Origin: Streptomyces sp. V4I2
GTDB lineage: Bacteria > Actinomycetota > Actinomycetes > Streptomycetales > Streptomycetaceae
Length of the DNA stretch: 64,000 bases
Assembly: GCF_030817655.1 (NCBI RefSeq)
Contig: NZ_JAUSZM010000003.1
Span: 9,238,001 to 9,302,000, forward strand
Direction: 5' to 3'
Part shown: positions 45,684 through 57,600 of the stretch, piece after piece
Numbering within the stretch: position 1 is the first letter of the stretch
Layout: the number at the start of each line of letters is the position of its first letter
The notes under the pieces: model-generated
Database searches by the model: none
What the model saw: the letters and a program-made list of their open reading frames with translations, nothing else
Told to the model about the DNA's origin: nothing
Position numbers and translations under genes: made by a program

Positions 45684-45702
45684 TTAGGCTAGGCTAACCT
45701 CA
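45684..45702. promoter_or_regulatory. Iron box upstream of cchF
   Basis: TTAGGCTAGGCTAACCTCA matches 17 of 19 consensus positions. A weaker second copy, CAAGGTAAGGTTTGCCTGC, lies at 45709-45727, giving two possible dimer sites before cchF. Confidence 0.9.
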
Positions 45703-45774
45703 CCTGCCCAAGGTAAGGTTTGCCTGCCCTTTAGACGGGGGCGCACGGGACAGCGCGAAAGCAAGGGACTTGGG

Positions 45775-46833
45775 ATGCTCCTCCATCGATCGACGTTCAA
45801 GAGATCCCGACGGCGACTGGCGGCGGTTCTGTCCGCCGCGGCACTCGGCGTCGGCCTCCTCGCGGGATGCGGTTCCGACTCGTCGGACTCGGAGGACAAG
45901 GCGAGCGAGACCACCCCGGCTGCCGCCGCCGGCGCGTTCCCGGTCACCGTGGAGCACGCGTTCGGATCCACGGAGGTCACCAAGGCCCCCCAGCGGGTCG
46001 TCTCCGTCGGCTACACGGACGACCAGACCATCCTGGCCTTCGGCATCAAGCCGGTCGGCATGGTCGACCAGTACCCGAACCCGCCGGGCAAGACCCCCGA
46101 CATCAACACCCAGTGGCCCTGGGTGAAGGACAAGTGGGGCAGTACCCAGCCCGAGGTCATCATGAAGAACGGTGACTCCGGCCCCAATTACGAGAAGATC
46201 GCCGCCCTGCGGCCGGACCTGATCATCGCGGTCTACTCCGAGATCGACCAGGCCGCCTACGACAAGCTCTCCAAGATCGCCCCGACGGTGGGCCGTACCA
46301 AGGCCGAGAAGGAGCCGTTCAGCGCGCCCTGGCAGGACAACGCGCTGCACATCGCCAAGGCGCTCGGCAAGGCCGAGGAGGGCGAGAAGATGGTCGAGGG
46401 CATCCAGGGCCGGCTCGACGCCGCCAAGAAGGCGCACCCCGCCTTCGCGAACCAGACCGCCGTCGCGTTGTCCTGGTACGAGGACTCCGTGGCGCCGTTC
46501 ACCTCCACCGACGTGCGCGGACGGCTGGTGACGGGCATCGGCTTCAAGTACCAGACCGAGATCGACAAGATCGCGGACGGCAGCTTCTACACCCAGCTCT
46601 CCCCCGAGCGCATCGACCTGATCGACGTCGACCACATCTTCGTCATCAACGACAAGGCGGACACGGAGGCGCTGAAGAAGTTCAAGCTCTTCGCCAACCT
46701 GGACGCCGTGAAGAAGGGCAACGTGTCGTACCTGCTGGACAGCGAGGGTCCGGCGGTCGGCGCGGCCATCTCCCAGGGCACCCTGCTGTCGATGCCGTAC
46801 GCGATCGACGAGCTCGTCAAGTCGGCCGAGTAG
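45775..46833 (+). CDS. cchF: Ferric-siderophore binding lipoprotein CchF
   Basis: A 352-residue FepB/FhuD-type binding protein. The signal ends in the lipobox GLLAGCGSDSS, so it is membrane anchored. Features include TKAPQRVVSVGYTDDQTILAFGIKPVGM, RPDLIIAVYSEIDQAAYDKLSKIAPTV and the C-terminal AISQGTLLSMPYAIDELVK. It hands ferric coelichelin to CchCD. It is preceded by a strong iron box and followed three bases later by cchG. Confidence 0.95.
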   Translation: MLLHRSTFKRSRRRLAAVLSAAALGVGLLAGCGSDSSDSEDKASETTPAAAAGAFPVTVEHAFGSTEVTKAPQRVVSVGYTDDQTILAFGIKPVGMVDQYPNPPGKTPDINTQWPWVKDKWGSTQPEVIMKNGDSGPNYEKIAALRPDLIIAVYSEIDQAAYDKLSKIAPTVGRTKAEKEPFSAPWQDNALHIAKALGKAEEGEKMVEGIQGRLDAAKKAHPAFANQTAVALSWYEDSVAPFTSTDVRGRLVTGIGFKYQTEIDKIADGSFYTQLSPERIDLIDVDHIFVINDKADTEALKKFKLFANLDAVKKGNVSYLLDSEGPAVGAAISQGTLLSMPYAIDELVKSAE

Positions 46834-46836
46834 GTA

Positions 46837-48624
46837 GTGAGCACCACCGACACGCGCGTCGCCCCGGCGACCCTGCGCACGGCGACCGGACGCGAGGCCA
46901 CCCGATGGGTCGCGGTGCACTGCCGCGAGGTGCCGTGGCTGACGGTCGCCACCGTGCTCACCACGGTGGCCGGGGCGGCGCTCCAGGTACTCCCGGTGCT
47001 CCTCCTCGGCCGGGTGGTCGACGGGGTGGTCGAGGGTGAATCGCGCTCGATCCTGGTCAGGATCGGGGTGTTGATGGTGGCCGCCGCCCTGCTCGGCGCG
47101 GCGGCCACCGCGGTGTCGACCTACCTCATCGGACGGCTGGGCGCGGATCTGCTCGCGCGGTTGCGCGAAGGCGCCGTCCGGGCGGTGCTGGGGATGCCGA
47201 GCGCACGGATAGAGCAGGTCGGCCGCGGGGACGTGCTGTCCAGGGTCGGTGACGACGTGGCCGTGATCTCCAAGGGCATCCGAACGGCCGTCCCCACGGT
47301 GTTCTCGGCGGGCGTGCTGGTCGTCATCGCCACGGCCGGCATGTTCGGCCTCGACTGGCGGCTCGGCCTGGCGGGCGCCGGCGCGCTGCCCGCGTACGCA
47401 CTGGCCCTGCGCTGGTATCTGCCCCGGTCCGCCCCGCTCTACCGGAAGCAGCGGGTGGCCCAGGCCGACCGTGCGCAGGCGCTGATGAGCGGTCTGAACG
47501 GGATCGACACGGTCCGGGCGTACCGCCTCGAAGGCGCCTTCCGCGAGAAGGTCACCAGCGAGTCGTGGCGGGTGCGCGATCTCGGCATCGAGGTGTTCCG
47601 GTTCTTCGGCCGGTTCGTCGGCCGGGAGAACCGCGCCGAGTTCATCGGCCTTGTCCTGATTCTTGTGGTGGGCTACGCCCTGTTGGAGGCCGACGCCGCC
47701 AGCCTGGGCGAGGTGTCGGCGGCCCCGCTGCTGTTCCACCGGCTGTTCACGCCGCTGGGCGCCATCATGTTCACCTTCGACGAGGCGCAGAAGTCGGGCG
47801 CGAGCCTGACCCGGCTGGTCGGGGTGCTCGGGGAGTCCGCGGAGGAACGGCTGGTGGGCGACACCTCCGTCGCGCCGGCCGACGCCGGGGCGTACCCCGT
47901 GACGGTGGAGGGACTGACGTTCAGTTATCCCGACGCCGAGGAGCCGGTCCTCAGGGATGTCAACCTGACCATTCCGGCCGGGGGTTCGCTCGCGCTGGTG
48001 GGGGCCACGGGCGCGGGCAAGACGACCCTGGCCGCGCTGATCGCGGGCATCGGAACCCCTCAGGCCGGGTCGGTGCGCGTCGGGCCGACCAATCTCGCCG
48101 GTCTGGACGAGGCCGGGGCGCGGGCCCTGGTGAGCATCCTGACGCAGGAGACGCACGTGTTCTCCGGCTCGCTCGCCGACGACCTGCGGCTGGCCGCGCC
48201 GGAGGCGACCGACGCCGAGCTGATGGACGCGCTGCGCACGGTCGGCGCCGACGGCTGGGTCGACGCGCTGCCCGACGGACTGGACACCCTGGTCGGCGAG
48301 GGCGGCGAGCGCCTGGACGTCACCAAGGTCGCCAAGATCGCCCTGGCCCGGCTGGTGCTGAGCCGGGCGCCGGTGGTGGTGCTCGACGAGTCGACCGCGG
48401 AGGCGGGCAGCGAGGGCGCCGCCGAGCTGGAGCGGGCCGTGCTGGCCGCGTGCGCGGGCCGGACCACGCTGTTCGTGGCGCACCGGCTGACCCAGGCGAT
48501 GGCGGCGGACCGCATCGCCGTGCTGGACGCGGGACGCGTCGTGGAGCAGGGGACGCACGAGGAGTTGGTCGCTCTGGGCGGCCGGTACGCGCGACTGTGG
48601 CGGGCTTGGCGAGAAGGTAGTTAG
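46837..48624 (+). CDS. cchG: ABC transporter half CchG (membrane + ATPase)
   Basis: A 595-residue fused transporter with six helices (about residues 25-310) and a C-terminal ATPase, likely part of the siderophore exporter. Walker A (GATGAGKTTLAALI), Q loop (ILTQETHVFSGSL), Walker B (VVVLDEST) and H loop (FVAHRLTQAMA) are intact. The LSGGQ signature is replaced by LDVTKVAK. CchI has the opposite pattern, so the two probably form a heterodimer. The GTG start lies three bases after the cchF stop. Confidence 0.9.
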   Translation: MSTTDTRVAPATLRTATGREATRWVAVHCREVPWLTVATVLTTVAGAALQVLPVLLLGRVVDGVVEGESRSILVRIGVLMVAAALLGAAATAVSTYLIGRLGADLLARLREGAVRAVLGMPSARIEQVGRGDVLSRVGDDVAVISKGIRTAVPTVFSAGVLVVIATAGMFGLDWRLGLAGAGALPAYALALRWYLPRSAPLYRKQRVAQADRAQALMSGLNGIDTVRAYRLEGAFREKVTSESWRVRDLGIEVFRFFGRFVGRENRAEFIGLVLILVVGYALLEADAASLGEVSAAPLLFHRLFTPLGAIMFTFDEAQKSGASLTRLVGVLGESAEERLVGDTSVAPADAGAYPVTVEGLTFSYPDAEEPVLRDVNLTIPAGGSLALVGATGAGKTTLAALIAGIGTPQAGSVRVGPTNLAGLDEAGARALVSILTQETHVFSGSLADDLRLAAPEATDAELMDALRTVGADGWVDALPDGLDTLVGEGGERLDVTKVAKIALARLVLSRAPVVVLDESTAEAGSEGAAELERAVLAACAGRTTLFVAHRLTQAMAADRIAVLDAGRVVEQGTHEELVALGGRYARLWRAWREGS

Positions 48625-48654
48625 GCAATCCTAAGTTAGGCTAGGCTAACTTTC
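48621..48654. promoter_or_regulatory. Double iron box upstream of cchH
   Basis: TTAGGCTAGGCTAACTTTC (48636-48654) matches about 15 of 19 iron-box positions. Immediately before it TTAGG-CAAT-CCTAA (48621-48634) is a perfect five-base inverted repeat that overlaps the cchG stop. Together they give two adjacent dimer sites 28 bases before the synthetase start. Confidence 0.85.
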
Positions 48655-48681
48655 GCACCTGGAAAGGGCGTTGAGTCTTCG

Positions 48682-51600
48682 ATGATGGAACCGAGCGCTC
48701 GTCACGTACTGCTTTCTCCCGCACGCCTGGCCGACGTGCGCCGGCGGACCGGCGACCACTCCGACCGGACCATCGCCGAAGCGTGTGCCATCGGGCTGTC
48801 GTACTGGGCGACGGGCCGGAGTCCCGACGGCATCGACCTCACCCCGGGCACCCTGTTCGCCGATGTCCTCGGGTGGGTCGACAACGGCGGGACCGGACCC
48901 GGCGGTTGGGAGGTCGACGCGGACGGCCGGAGCATCGCCGTCCCGGAAGGGGTTGCGGCGGGTGACGCGCAGCTCGCCCTTGACGACCTGACCGACTTCC
49001 CCGACCGGCCCATCGGCACCATCAGCCCGTCCGGAGTGGCGGCGAGGCTCGACGCGCTGGCCGAGTGGAACGACACCGAGGCCGACCGGGTCCGCCTCAC
49101 CATCGTGGAAATGTTCCGCGAACAGGCGCGGACCAGGCCGGACGCCGTCGCCATCATCGACGAGCACCGCTCGCTGACCTATCGTCAGGCAGCCGAGCTG
49201 TCCAGCCAGTTGGCCCACCACCTGATCGAACGCGGGCTCACCGCCGAACAGGTCGTCGGCATCTCCCTGGGCCGCTCCGCCGACATGGTGATCGGGCTGC
49301 TCGGCGTGCTCCAGGCCGGATGCGCGTTCGTGCCGCTCGACCCCCAGTGGCCCGCCGCGCGCCGAGCCGTCGTCATCGACGACGCCCGGGTCGTCGTACA
49401 GCTCAACGACTCGGGCGAGCACGACCCGAGTGAACCGGAAGCCGTGGCCGTCGACCTCGGCGACTGGCGGTTCGGTTCCTGCTCCACCGAGGGGACCGGG
49501 ATCACCGTCCCCGGCGCGGGCCTAGCCTACGTGATCTTCACGTCCGGTTCGACCGGGCGGCCCAAGGGCGCGATGATCCGCCACGAAGCGATCAGCGAGC
49601 GCCTGCTCTGGCAGGTCGACGAGATCCTGGGCTTCGGCCACGACGACGCCTCGCTCTTCAAGGCACCGCTGTCCTTCGACATCTCCATCAACGAGATCTT
49701 CCTGCCGCTGGTGTCCGGCGGCAGACTGGTGGTCCTGCGGCCCGGCGGCGAACGCGACCCGCACCACCTGCTGAGCATCATCGCCGAACACCGAGTCACC
49801 TTCACCTACTTGGTGTCGTCCATGCTGGACGTGCTCCTTGAGATCGCGGGCGACTCCGGGCAGTTGGACAGCCTGCGGCACGTGTGGTGCGGCGGCGAGG
49901 TACTGACCCCGGAGCTGTACGAGCGGTTCCGCACCCGGCTCGACATCCCCATGTACCACGGCTACGGCCCCGCCGAGACGACGATCGGTGTCTCGCACGT
50001 CATCTACCGGGGCGCGGCCGAACGCCTGTCGACGTCGATCGGCAAGGCCAACCCCAACACCCAGCTGTACGTGCTGGACGACGAGTTGCGCCCGGTCCCG
50101 GTCGGCGTCGGCGGCGAGCTGTACGTGGGCGGATTCCTCCTCGGGCGCGGGTACGTCAACGCGCCCGGCCTGACGGCCTCCCGGTTCGTGGCGAACCCCT
50201 TCGCGAACGACGGGTCCCGGCTGTACCGGACCGGCGACCTCGCACGGTTCGCCCCGGACGGGTCACTGGACTTCCTCGGCCGCGCCGACAACCAGATCAA
50301 GATCCGCGGTATGCGGCTGGAGATCGAGGACGTCGAGGTCGGTCTCGCCGAGCACCCGGGCGTACGGCACACCTGTGTCGTCGCGAAGAAGAACGCGGCC
50401 GGCGGCACCTATCTGGTGGGATACGTGATCCCGGCCGCCGGGAACGAGGACCTGCGGGCGGACGAGGTCAAGGCCTGGGCCACCCTGCACATGGTCGAGT
50501 ACATGGTGCCCGCCCACATCGTCGTGATGCGGGAGTTCCCGCTCACCGCGAACGGCAAGCTCGACCGGAACGCGCTGCCGGAACCCACGATCGGGACGGG
50601 CTCCCTCATACCGCCCACCACCGACGACGAGCGCGCGGTGTGCGCGGCGGTCGCCGCGGTGCTGCGGCTGGACGAGGTCGGTGTCGACCAGGACTTCTTC
50701 CAGCTCGGCGGAGACAGCATCCTGGCGATCTCCCTGCTGAGCGCGCTGCGCGACGCGGGTCTCCATGTCACGGCACGGCAGATCTTCGCCCACAGCACGG
50801 CGGGGGCGCTGGCGGCGGTGGCGAGCCGTGAGGACGTCTCCATCGTGGACCACGGCGATGTCGCGACCGGCTCCGTCGTGGGATCGCCCATCGTTCAGTG
50901 GCTCGGCAAGACCACGGACGCCATCGACGGGTTCGTGCAGTCGGTGGTGCTGAACACCCCGGCGGACCTGACCGCCGAGGCCCTCGACGAGATCCTCGCC
51001 GCCGTGGTCGGGCGGCACGACATGCTGCGCGCCAAGCTGGTGCGCGGTGACCGCTGGAGCTTCGACATCCCGGAGGCGGACCAGGCCGCAGGGGCATGGA
51101 GTGAGAGCGACCGGCCGCTCGACGAGTGCGTCGCGCTCGCCACCGACGCACTGGACCCGGCGGGCGGCGTGATGCTGCGTGCCGTCTGGCGCCGCGAGGC
51201 ACGACAGCTGGTCCTGGTCGCCCATCACGTGGTGATCGACGGCGTGTCCTGGCGGGTCCTGATGGAGGACCTGGCCACCGCGTGGCGGCAGTTCGCCTCG
51301 GGCGCGCCGATCGAGCTGCCCCCGGTCGGCACGTCGTTCCGGCGCTGGACGCAGCTGCTGGAGCGGGCCGCGTTCGACGCGGACAGTTCCTACTTCTGGT
51401 GCCCCCTGCCGGGAGCGGACCAACCGGTGGGCAGGCGCCCGCTGTCCGAAGCCGACACCGTCGCGCTGGAGCGGGTGCGGACCGTCTCGGTCGGTCCCGA
51501 GGTCACGGCCGCCCTGCTGGGCGAGATTCCCGCGAAGTTCCACGCGGGCGTCAACGACGTCCTGCTGACCGCGCTCGCCGTCACCCTCGCCCGGTGGCGC

Positions 51601-54600
51601 CGCGACCTCGGGCAGGAGCAGACGTTCGCGCACATCGAACTCGAAGGCCACGGCCGCGAAGGACAGTTCGTGGCGGGCAGTGCCGGCTTCGAGCCGGAGC
51701 TGTCGCGGACCGTGGGCTGGTTCACCACCCTGTTCCCGGTGACCGTCGACCCCGGCGCGACGACGGACTTCACCGCGCCCGAGTACCTGGCCGCCGCGCT
51801 CAAGGCGGTCAAGGAAGACCTCGCCCGAGTGCCGGACAACGGCGTTTCCTACGGCGCTCTGCGCTACCTGACCCACACCGAGTTCGACGCCCCCGCACCG
51901 CAGGTGCTGTTCAACTACCTCGGCCGCTTCGACGCGGGCGCCTCCGGTGACTGGCAACTCGCGGGCACTACAGGCCAGTTGGGCGAGAAGCGCGACCCGG
52001 GGATGCGCCTGCCGCGCGCCCTGGAGTTCAACGCGATCGCCGAACCCGCCTCGACCAGCGGTGAGTTCGAGCTGGTGACCGCCATCTCCTGGCCCGACGG
52101 GATGTTCACCGACGAGGACATCGCGACGCTCGGCGAGTACTTCCGAGTGGCTCTGGCCGGGCTGGCCGCGCTCGACCAGGGCGGCCACTCTCCCAGCGAC
52201 TTCGGGCTGGTGCCGCTCACGCAGGCCGACGTCGACGCCCTGGACGGCCCGGCGCTGCGCGACATCCTGCCGTTGACGCCGTTGCAGGAGGGCCTGTACT
52301 TCCACTCGGTCTTCGACGACGACTCGGCGGGCGCCTACGTCGAGCAGCAACTGCTCACGCTGGACGGCGAAGTGGACGCCGGCCGGCTCGCGGCGGCGGC
52401 CACCCGGTTGCTCACCCTGTACCCGAACCTGGCCGCGCGGTTCGTGGCCCTCGCCGACGGCCGTGTGGTCTCCGTCCTGGAGAGCGGCGTGCAAGCGCCC
52501 TTCACCACGCTGGACCGCCCCGGCATCACCGACGACGAGATACGCGACCTGGCCGAGCGGGACCGCCGCGCCGGGTTCGACCTGGCCACCGGCCCGCTGA
52601 TGCGGTACACGCTCATCCGCGCGCGCTCCGGCCGGAACGTCCTGGTGCAGACCGTGCACCACATCATCGCCGACGGCTGGTCGGTGCCGCCGATGCTCCG
52701 CGCGCTGCTGGCCGAGTACCACGCGCCGGGCACCCTGTACCCGCTCGGCGGCTTCCCCGACTACGTGCACTGGCTCGCCGGGCGCGACGAGGGCGAGAGC
52801 GACCGCGTATGGCGCGAGGAGCTCGCCGAGCTGCCGGGCCCGTCGCTGGTCGCCGAGGGACACACCCCGTCCGACCGGTTCGACGACACCGCCGTGGAGC
52901 CGGAGGACGACATCGACGCGGCCGTCCGGACGGCCGGCGTGCCGCTGAGCGTGGCCGTGCACAGCGCCTGGGCGGTGACGCTGGGCGGCCTCCTGCACGG
53001 CACGGACGTGGTGTTCGGCTCCACCGTGTCCGGGCGCGACGCCGACGTCCCCGGCATCGAGAACATGGTGGGTCTGTTCATCAACACGATCCCCGTGCGC
53101 GCTCGGTGGGCCGGCACCACCACGTTCCGTGACCTCCTCGCCTCCGTGCGGGAACACCAGAGCGCGGTGCTGCCGCACCAGCACGTCTCCCTGGCGAGGA
53201 TCGGCCGCCAGGCCGGCGCCGGCTCCCTCTTCGACACCCTGGTGGTGTTCGACGTGGCGACCGATGTGGAGGGTCTGCGGGGGCCCGACCATGAGCTGGT
53301 CATCACCGACATCGTGAACGAGGGCGCTCCGCACTACCCGTTGACGCTGGTGGTGGAGCGCGCGCTCGACGGACGTCCGCGCTTCAACCTGATCTACGAC
53401 GGCGAGCTGCTGCGGGAGGCGAGTGCCGAGGCGATCCTGCGTACGTTCACCCGGACCCTCACCGGCCTGCTCACCCGGCCGGACGCCCTGGTCGACGACC
53501 TGGCGCGGGAGGGCGAGCGGCGTCCCGCGCGGATCACACCGACGACCTTGGGCGGCCTGTTCGACGCCGCCGCGCACCGCGACCCGGCCGCCACCGCCGT
53601 CACCCAGTGCGCTCTCGACGGCGGTACCCGGTCCCTGACGTACGGCGAACTGGCCGACGCGAAGAACGAGTTGGCGTCGGCCCTGCGCGCGGCCGGGGTC
53701 GGGCCGGGCAAGCGGGTCGCCGTCGCCGTCCCTCGCTCCATCGAGCAGGTCGTCGCCCTGGTCGCGATCGTCGCCGCGGGCGGCGCGTACGTGCCGCTGG
53801 ACCTGGCGTACCCGGACGAACGGCTGGAGTACATCCTCGCCGACGCCGCCCCGCAGGTCGTCCTCGTGGACCGTGAGCAGCGGGACCGCTTCACGGCACT
53901 GCTGGACCGGGCGGGCGTGTCGGCGCGGGTGCTCGTGCAGGGAGACGAGCTGCCGCCGGCCGCCACCGGTGCCCCGGAGCCCGAGGTCAGTTGGCACGAC
54001 CCCGCGTACGTGATCTACACCTCCGGATCGACCGGCCGGCCCAAGGGCGTCGTCGTCCCGCACTCCAGCGTGGTGACCCTGCTCGCGAACACCCGGCCCG
54101 ACATGGACTTCGGCCCGCACGACGTGTGGGTCCAGTTCCACTCCTTCTCCTTCGACTTCGCCGTCTGGGAGCTGTGGGGCGCCCTGGTGCACGGCGGTGA
54201 GCTGCTGGTGCCGGAGTACGGGCTGACCCGCTCCCCGGTCGAGTTCCACCGGCTGGTCCGCGTACGCGGAGTCACCGTGCTCAACCAGACACCGTCGGCG
54301 TTCTACCAGTTCATCGAGGCCGACCGGCATGCCGACGAGCCGGTCACGTCACTGCGCCGGATCATCTTCGGCGGCGAAGCGCTGGATCTCGGGCGGCTGC
54401 GCGGCTGGGTCGAGCGGCACGGCACCGGCTCGCCCGAGCTGGTCAACATGTACGGCATCACCGAGACCACCGTCCACGTCACCCACCGGGTGCTGACGGA
54501 CGAGGACTTCGGCCTCGGCGACGACGTCAGTCCGATCGGCGGTCCCCTACCCGGCCTGGCCACCTACCTGCTCGACGACCGGCTCCGCCCGGTGCCACCG

Positions 54601-57600
54601 GGCCGGGTGGGCGCCATCTACGTCGCCGGCGACCAGGTGTCGCTCGGCTACCTGGGCAGGCCGGGGCTCACCGCGGGACGGTTCGTGGCGAACCCGTTCG
54701 CGGGCGACGGCTCCCGGATGTACCACACGGGCGACCTCGCCCGCCGCACCCTCGACGGCGAGCTGGAGTTCGCGGGGCGTGCCGACGACCAGGTCCAACT
54801 CAAGGGGTTCCGGATCGAGTTGGGCGAGGTGGAGGCCGCGGTCAGGGAACTCGACGGTGTGGTCGACGTGGCCGTCACCGTCGCGGACAGCGGCGACCAC
54901 CTCGTCGCGCACGTCGTGGGCCGGGTGCCTGGTGACCTCGTCGAGTCGCTGTCCACGAAGTTGCCCGTACACATGGTGCCGGGCCGGGTGCTGCGGGTCG
55001 ACGCCCTGCCGCTGACGGTCAACGGCAAGCTGGACCGGAAGGCTTTGATCGAGCGCGCGGCCGCGCCCCTCGAGGGCGCGGGGCTGAATCCATATGCGGC
55101 TCCGCCGCGGGGCGCGACCAGCCCCCACCGGCCCGTGGATTCGTCACCGGACTCCGCACTCGCTGCCCTGGTCGACGTCTTCGCCGACACGCTGCCCGGC
55201 ATCACCGTGGACGCCGACACCGACTTCTTCCGCGCCGGAGGCGACAGCATCGTCGCCATCACCGTGATCAACCGGGCCAGGGCGCTCGGCCTGCCGATCG
55301 CGCCACGGGACGTGTTCCTGCTCAGGACACCGCGCGCGCTCGCCGAGCACCTCGGAACGAGCACCCCGCAGGCCTCCGCGTCCGCCCCCACCCGCTCCGA
55401 GAACGGCCCGCTGCCCCCGACGCCGATCATCCTGCGCCAGCGCGAACTGGGCGGTTCGCTCGCCCGGTTCGCCCAGGCCAGGACGCTGGTGGCCCCCGAG
55501 GGCACCGGGGTCGCCGACGTGGAACGCGCCGCGAACGCCGTCGTGGCCGCGCACCCGGCCCTCCGGTTGCGGCTGCGCGTCGAGCACGGGGTGTGGGCAC
55601 TGCGCACCGGACCCGCCCGCGAGGTCACCGTCGTACGGCCGGACACGACCGATGCGGCAACGGCGGCGAACGAGGCCGCCGGGCGCCTCGACCCCGAGTC
55701 CGGGGACGTCATCGCGTTCTCGTGGCTGGAGACGAGCCGGACCCTGGTGGTCACGGTGCACCACCTCGCCGTCGACTCGGTGTCCTGGCTGGTCCTGCTG
55801 GACGACCTGGCCGCCGTACTGCGCGGGGAGACCCTGGCGCCGCCGACCACGTCGTACGCCGAGTACGCCGAAGCCCTGACGCTCCAGTCCGCCCAGGTGA
55901 TCGACGACCTGGGACACTGGGTCACCACCCTCCAGGCACCCCCGCTGCTCCCCTCGGTCGAGGGGCTGCGCGAGACCACCGTCGTACTCGCCCCCGAAGC
56001 GAGTGACCGCCTGACGCGTACCGCGCCCGCCGCACTCGGCGTCGGTCTCACCGAGTTGCTGTGCGGCGCGCTGCGCACCGCGCTGACCCACATCCAGCCC
56101 TCGCCCGGCGATCTCGCCATCGAGCTGGAGCGGCACGGCCGGGTCCCGGTCCTTGAAGACCACGACTACACCCGTACGGTCGGCTGGTTCACCTCCATCG
56201 CGCCCGTGCGGCTCACCGCGCACACCGACCCCGTCGCGGCGGCACGCGAGGTCGCCGAACGCCAGCCGGACGAGTGCGGGCACGTTGCCTACGGCCGGCT
56301 CAGGTATCTCAACCCGCAGACGGCCCCGCTGCTGAACGCCCGCCCGCAGGTGCTGTTCAACTACCTCGGCCGGGGCAGCGAGTCCCAGGCGCTGCACATC
56401 ACGGGCGGCGATCAGGGCAGCCCGTACGCCGTCGAGGTCAACGCGTGGACCGACGCGGCCACCGGCAGCCTGCACGCGGCCTTCACGCTCGCCGAGGGCA
56501 TCCCCGACGAGATCACCGAGCACTGGCGCAGCGCACTGGAGCACATCGCGGAGGCCTCCGCGACGGCCGAGCGCACGGCACCGGTCACCCCGCTCCAGCG
56601 GGGCCTGTTCTTCCAGGCCCAGATGGCGGGCTCGGCCGGACACTACGTCGCGCAGAGCTGGTTCACCTTCGACCGGCGCCTGGACACCGACGCGCTGGCC
56701 GAGGCGATGGCGTACGTGATCGCGCGGCACCCGGTCGTCGGCGCCGGCTTCACCACCGACGACGACGGAAACCCGGTCCAGGTCCTCAGCGCGGGACGGC
56801 GGGTCGCCGTCCGTACGGTCGAGTCGGCGACGGAGGCGGAGGTCGAAGCCCTGCGCGCCCGGGACCGCGACACCGGGTTCGACCCCGGTGAGCCGCCGCT
56901 GATCCGGCTGACCGTGGTGCGGCTGCCCGACGACCGTGACGGTCTGCTGCTGAGCTACCACCTGCTGCTGTGGGACGGCTGGTCCCGTGAGATCGTGCTG
57001 CGGGACCTGTTCGACGCCTATCAGGCCGTCCTCGCGGGTGAGGCGCCGGCAGCGGCGCCGGCGACGCCGAGCTTCGAGGACTACGCCCGGGCGCTCGACG
57101 CCAAGAACGCCAAGAACGCGGCCGTCTCGGAACGCTTCTGGGCGGAGCACCTGGCCGGCCTCCCCGGCCCGACGCTGCTCGCCGGACCGGCGCCGTCCCT
57201 TCCGGACGACCTGCCGCGCGCGCTCGTACACACCCTGTCCGCCGAACAGTCGGACCTGTTGCGGGAAGCGGCCAGGGCGCACGGCGTCACCCTGAACTCC
57301 GTGCTGACCGGCGCGTTCGGCCTCCTGCTCGGCGCGCACACGGGCCGCAGCGACGCCGTGTTCGGCGTGACCGTCTCCGGCCGGGAGGGCGAGGGCCTGG
57401 GCGACATCGTCGGCGTGCTGCTCAACACCGTGCCCATGTGGACGCGGGCACGGCCGGACGACACGGTCCGCGCCTACCTGACGGCCGTACAGGCGGCCAG
57501 GGTCGAGGCGATGGAGCACGAGCACCTGGGGCTCGGCGAGATCCAGCGGGCCAGCGGTCACGACGCCCTGTTCGACAACCTGTTCGTGCTCCAGAACTTC

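Noticed and set aside
45700-48558. 952-codon minus-strand frame opposite cchF and cchG
   Set aside because: Antisense shadow; the plus-strand proteins have full motif sets.
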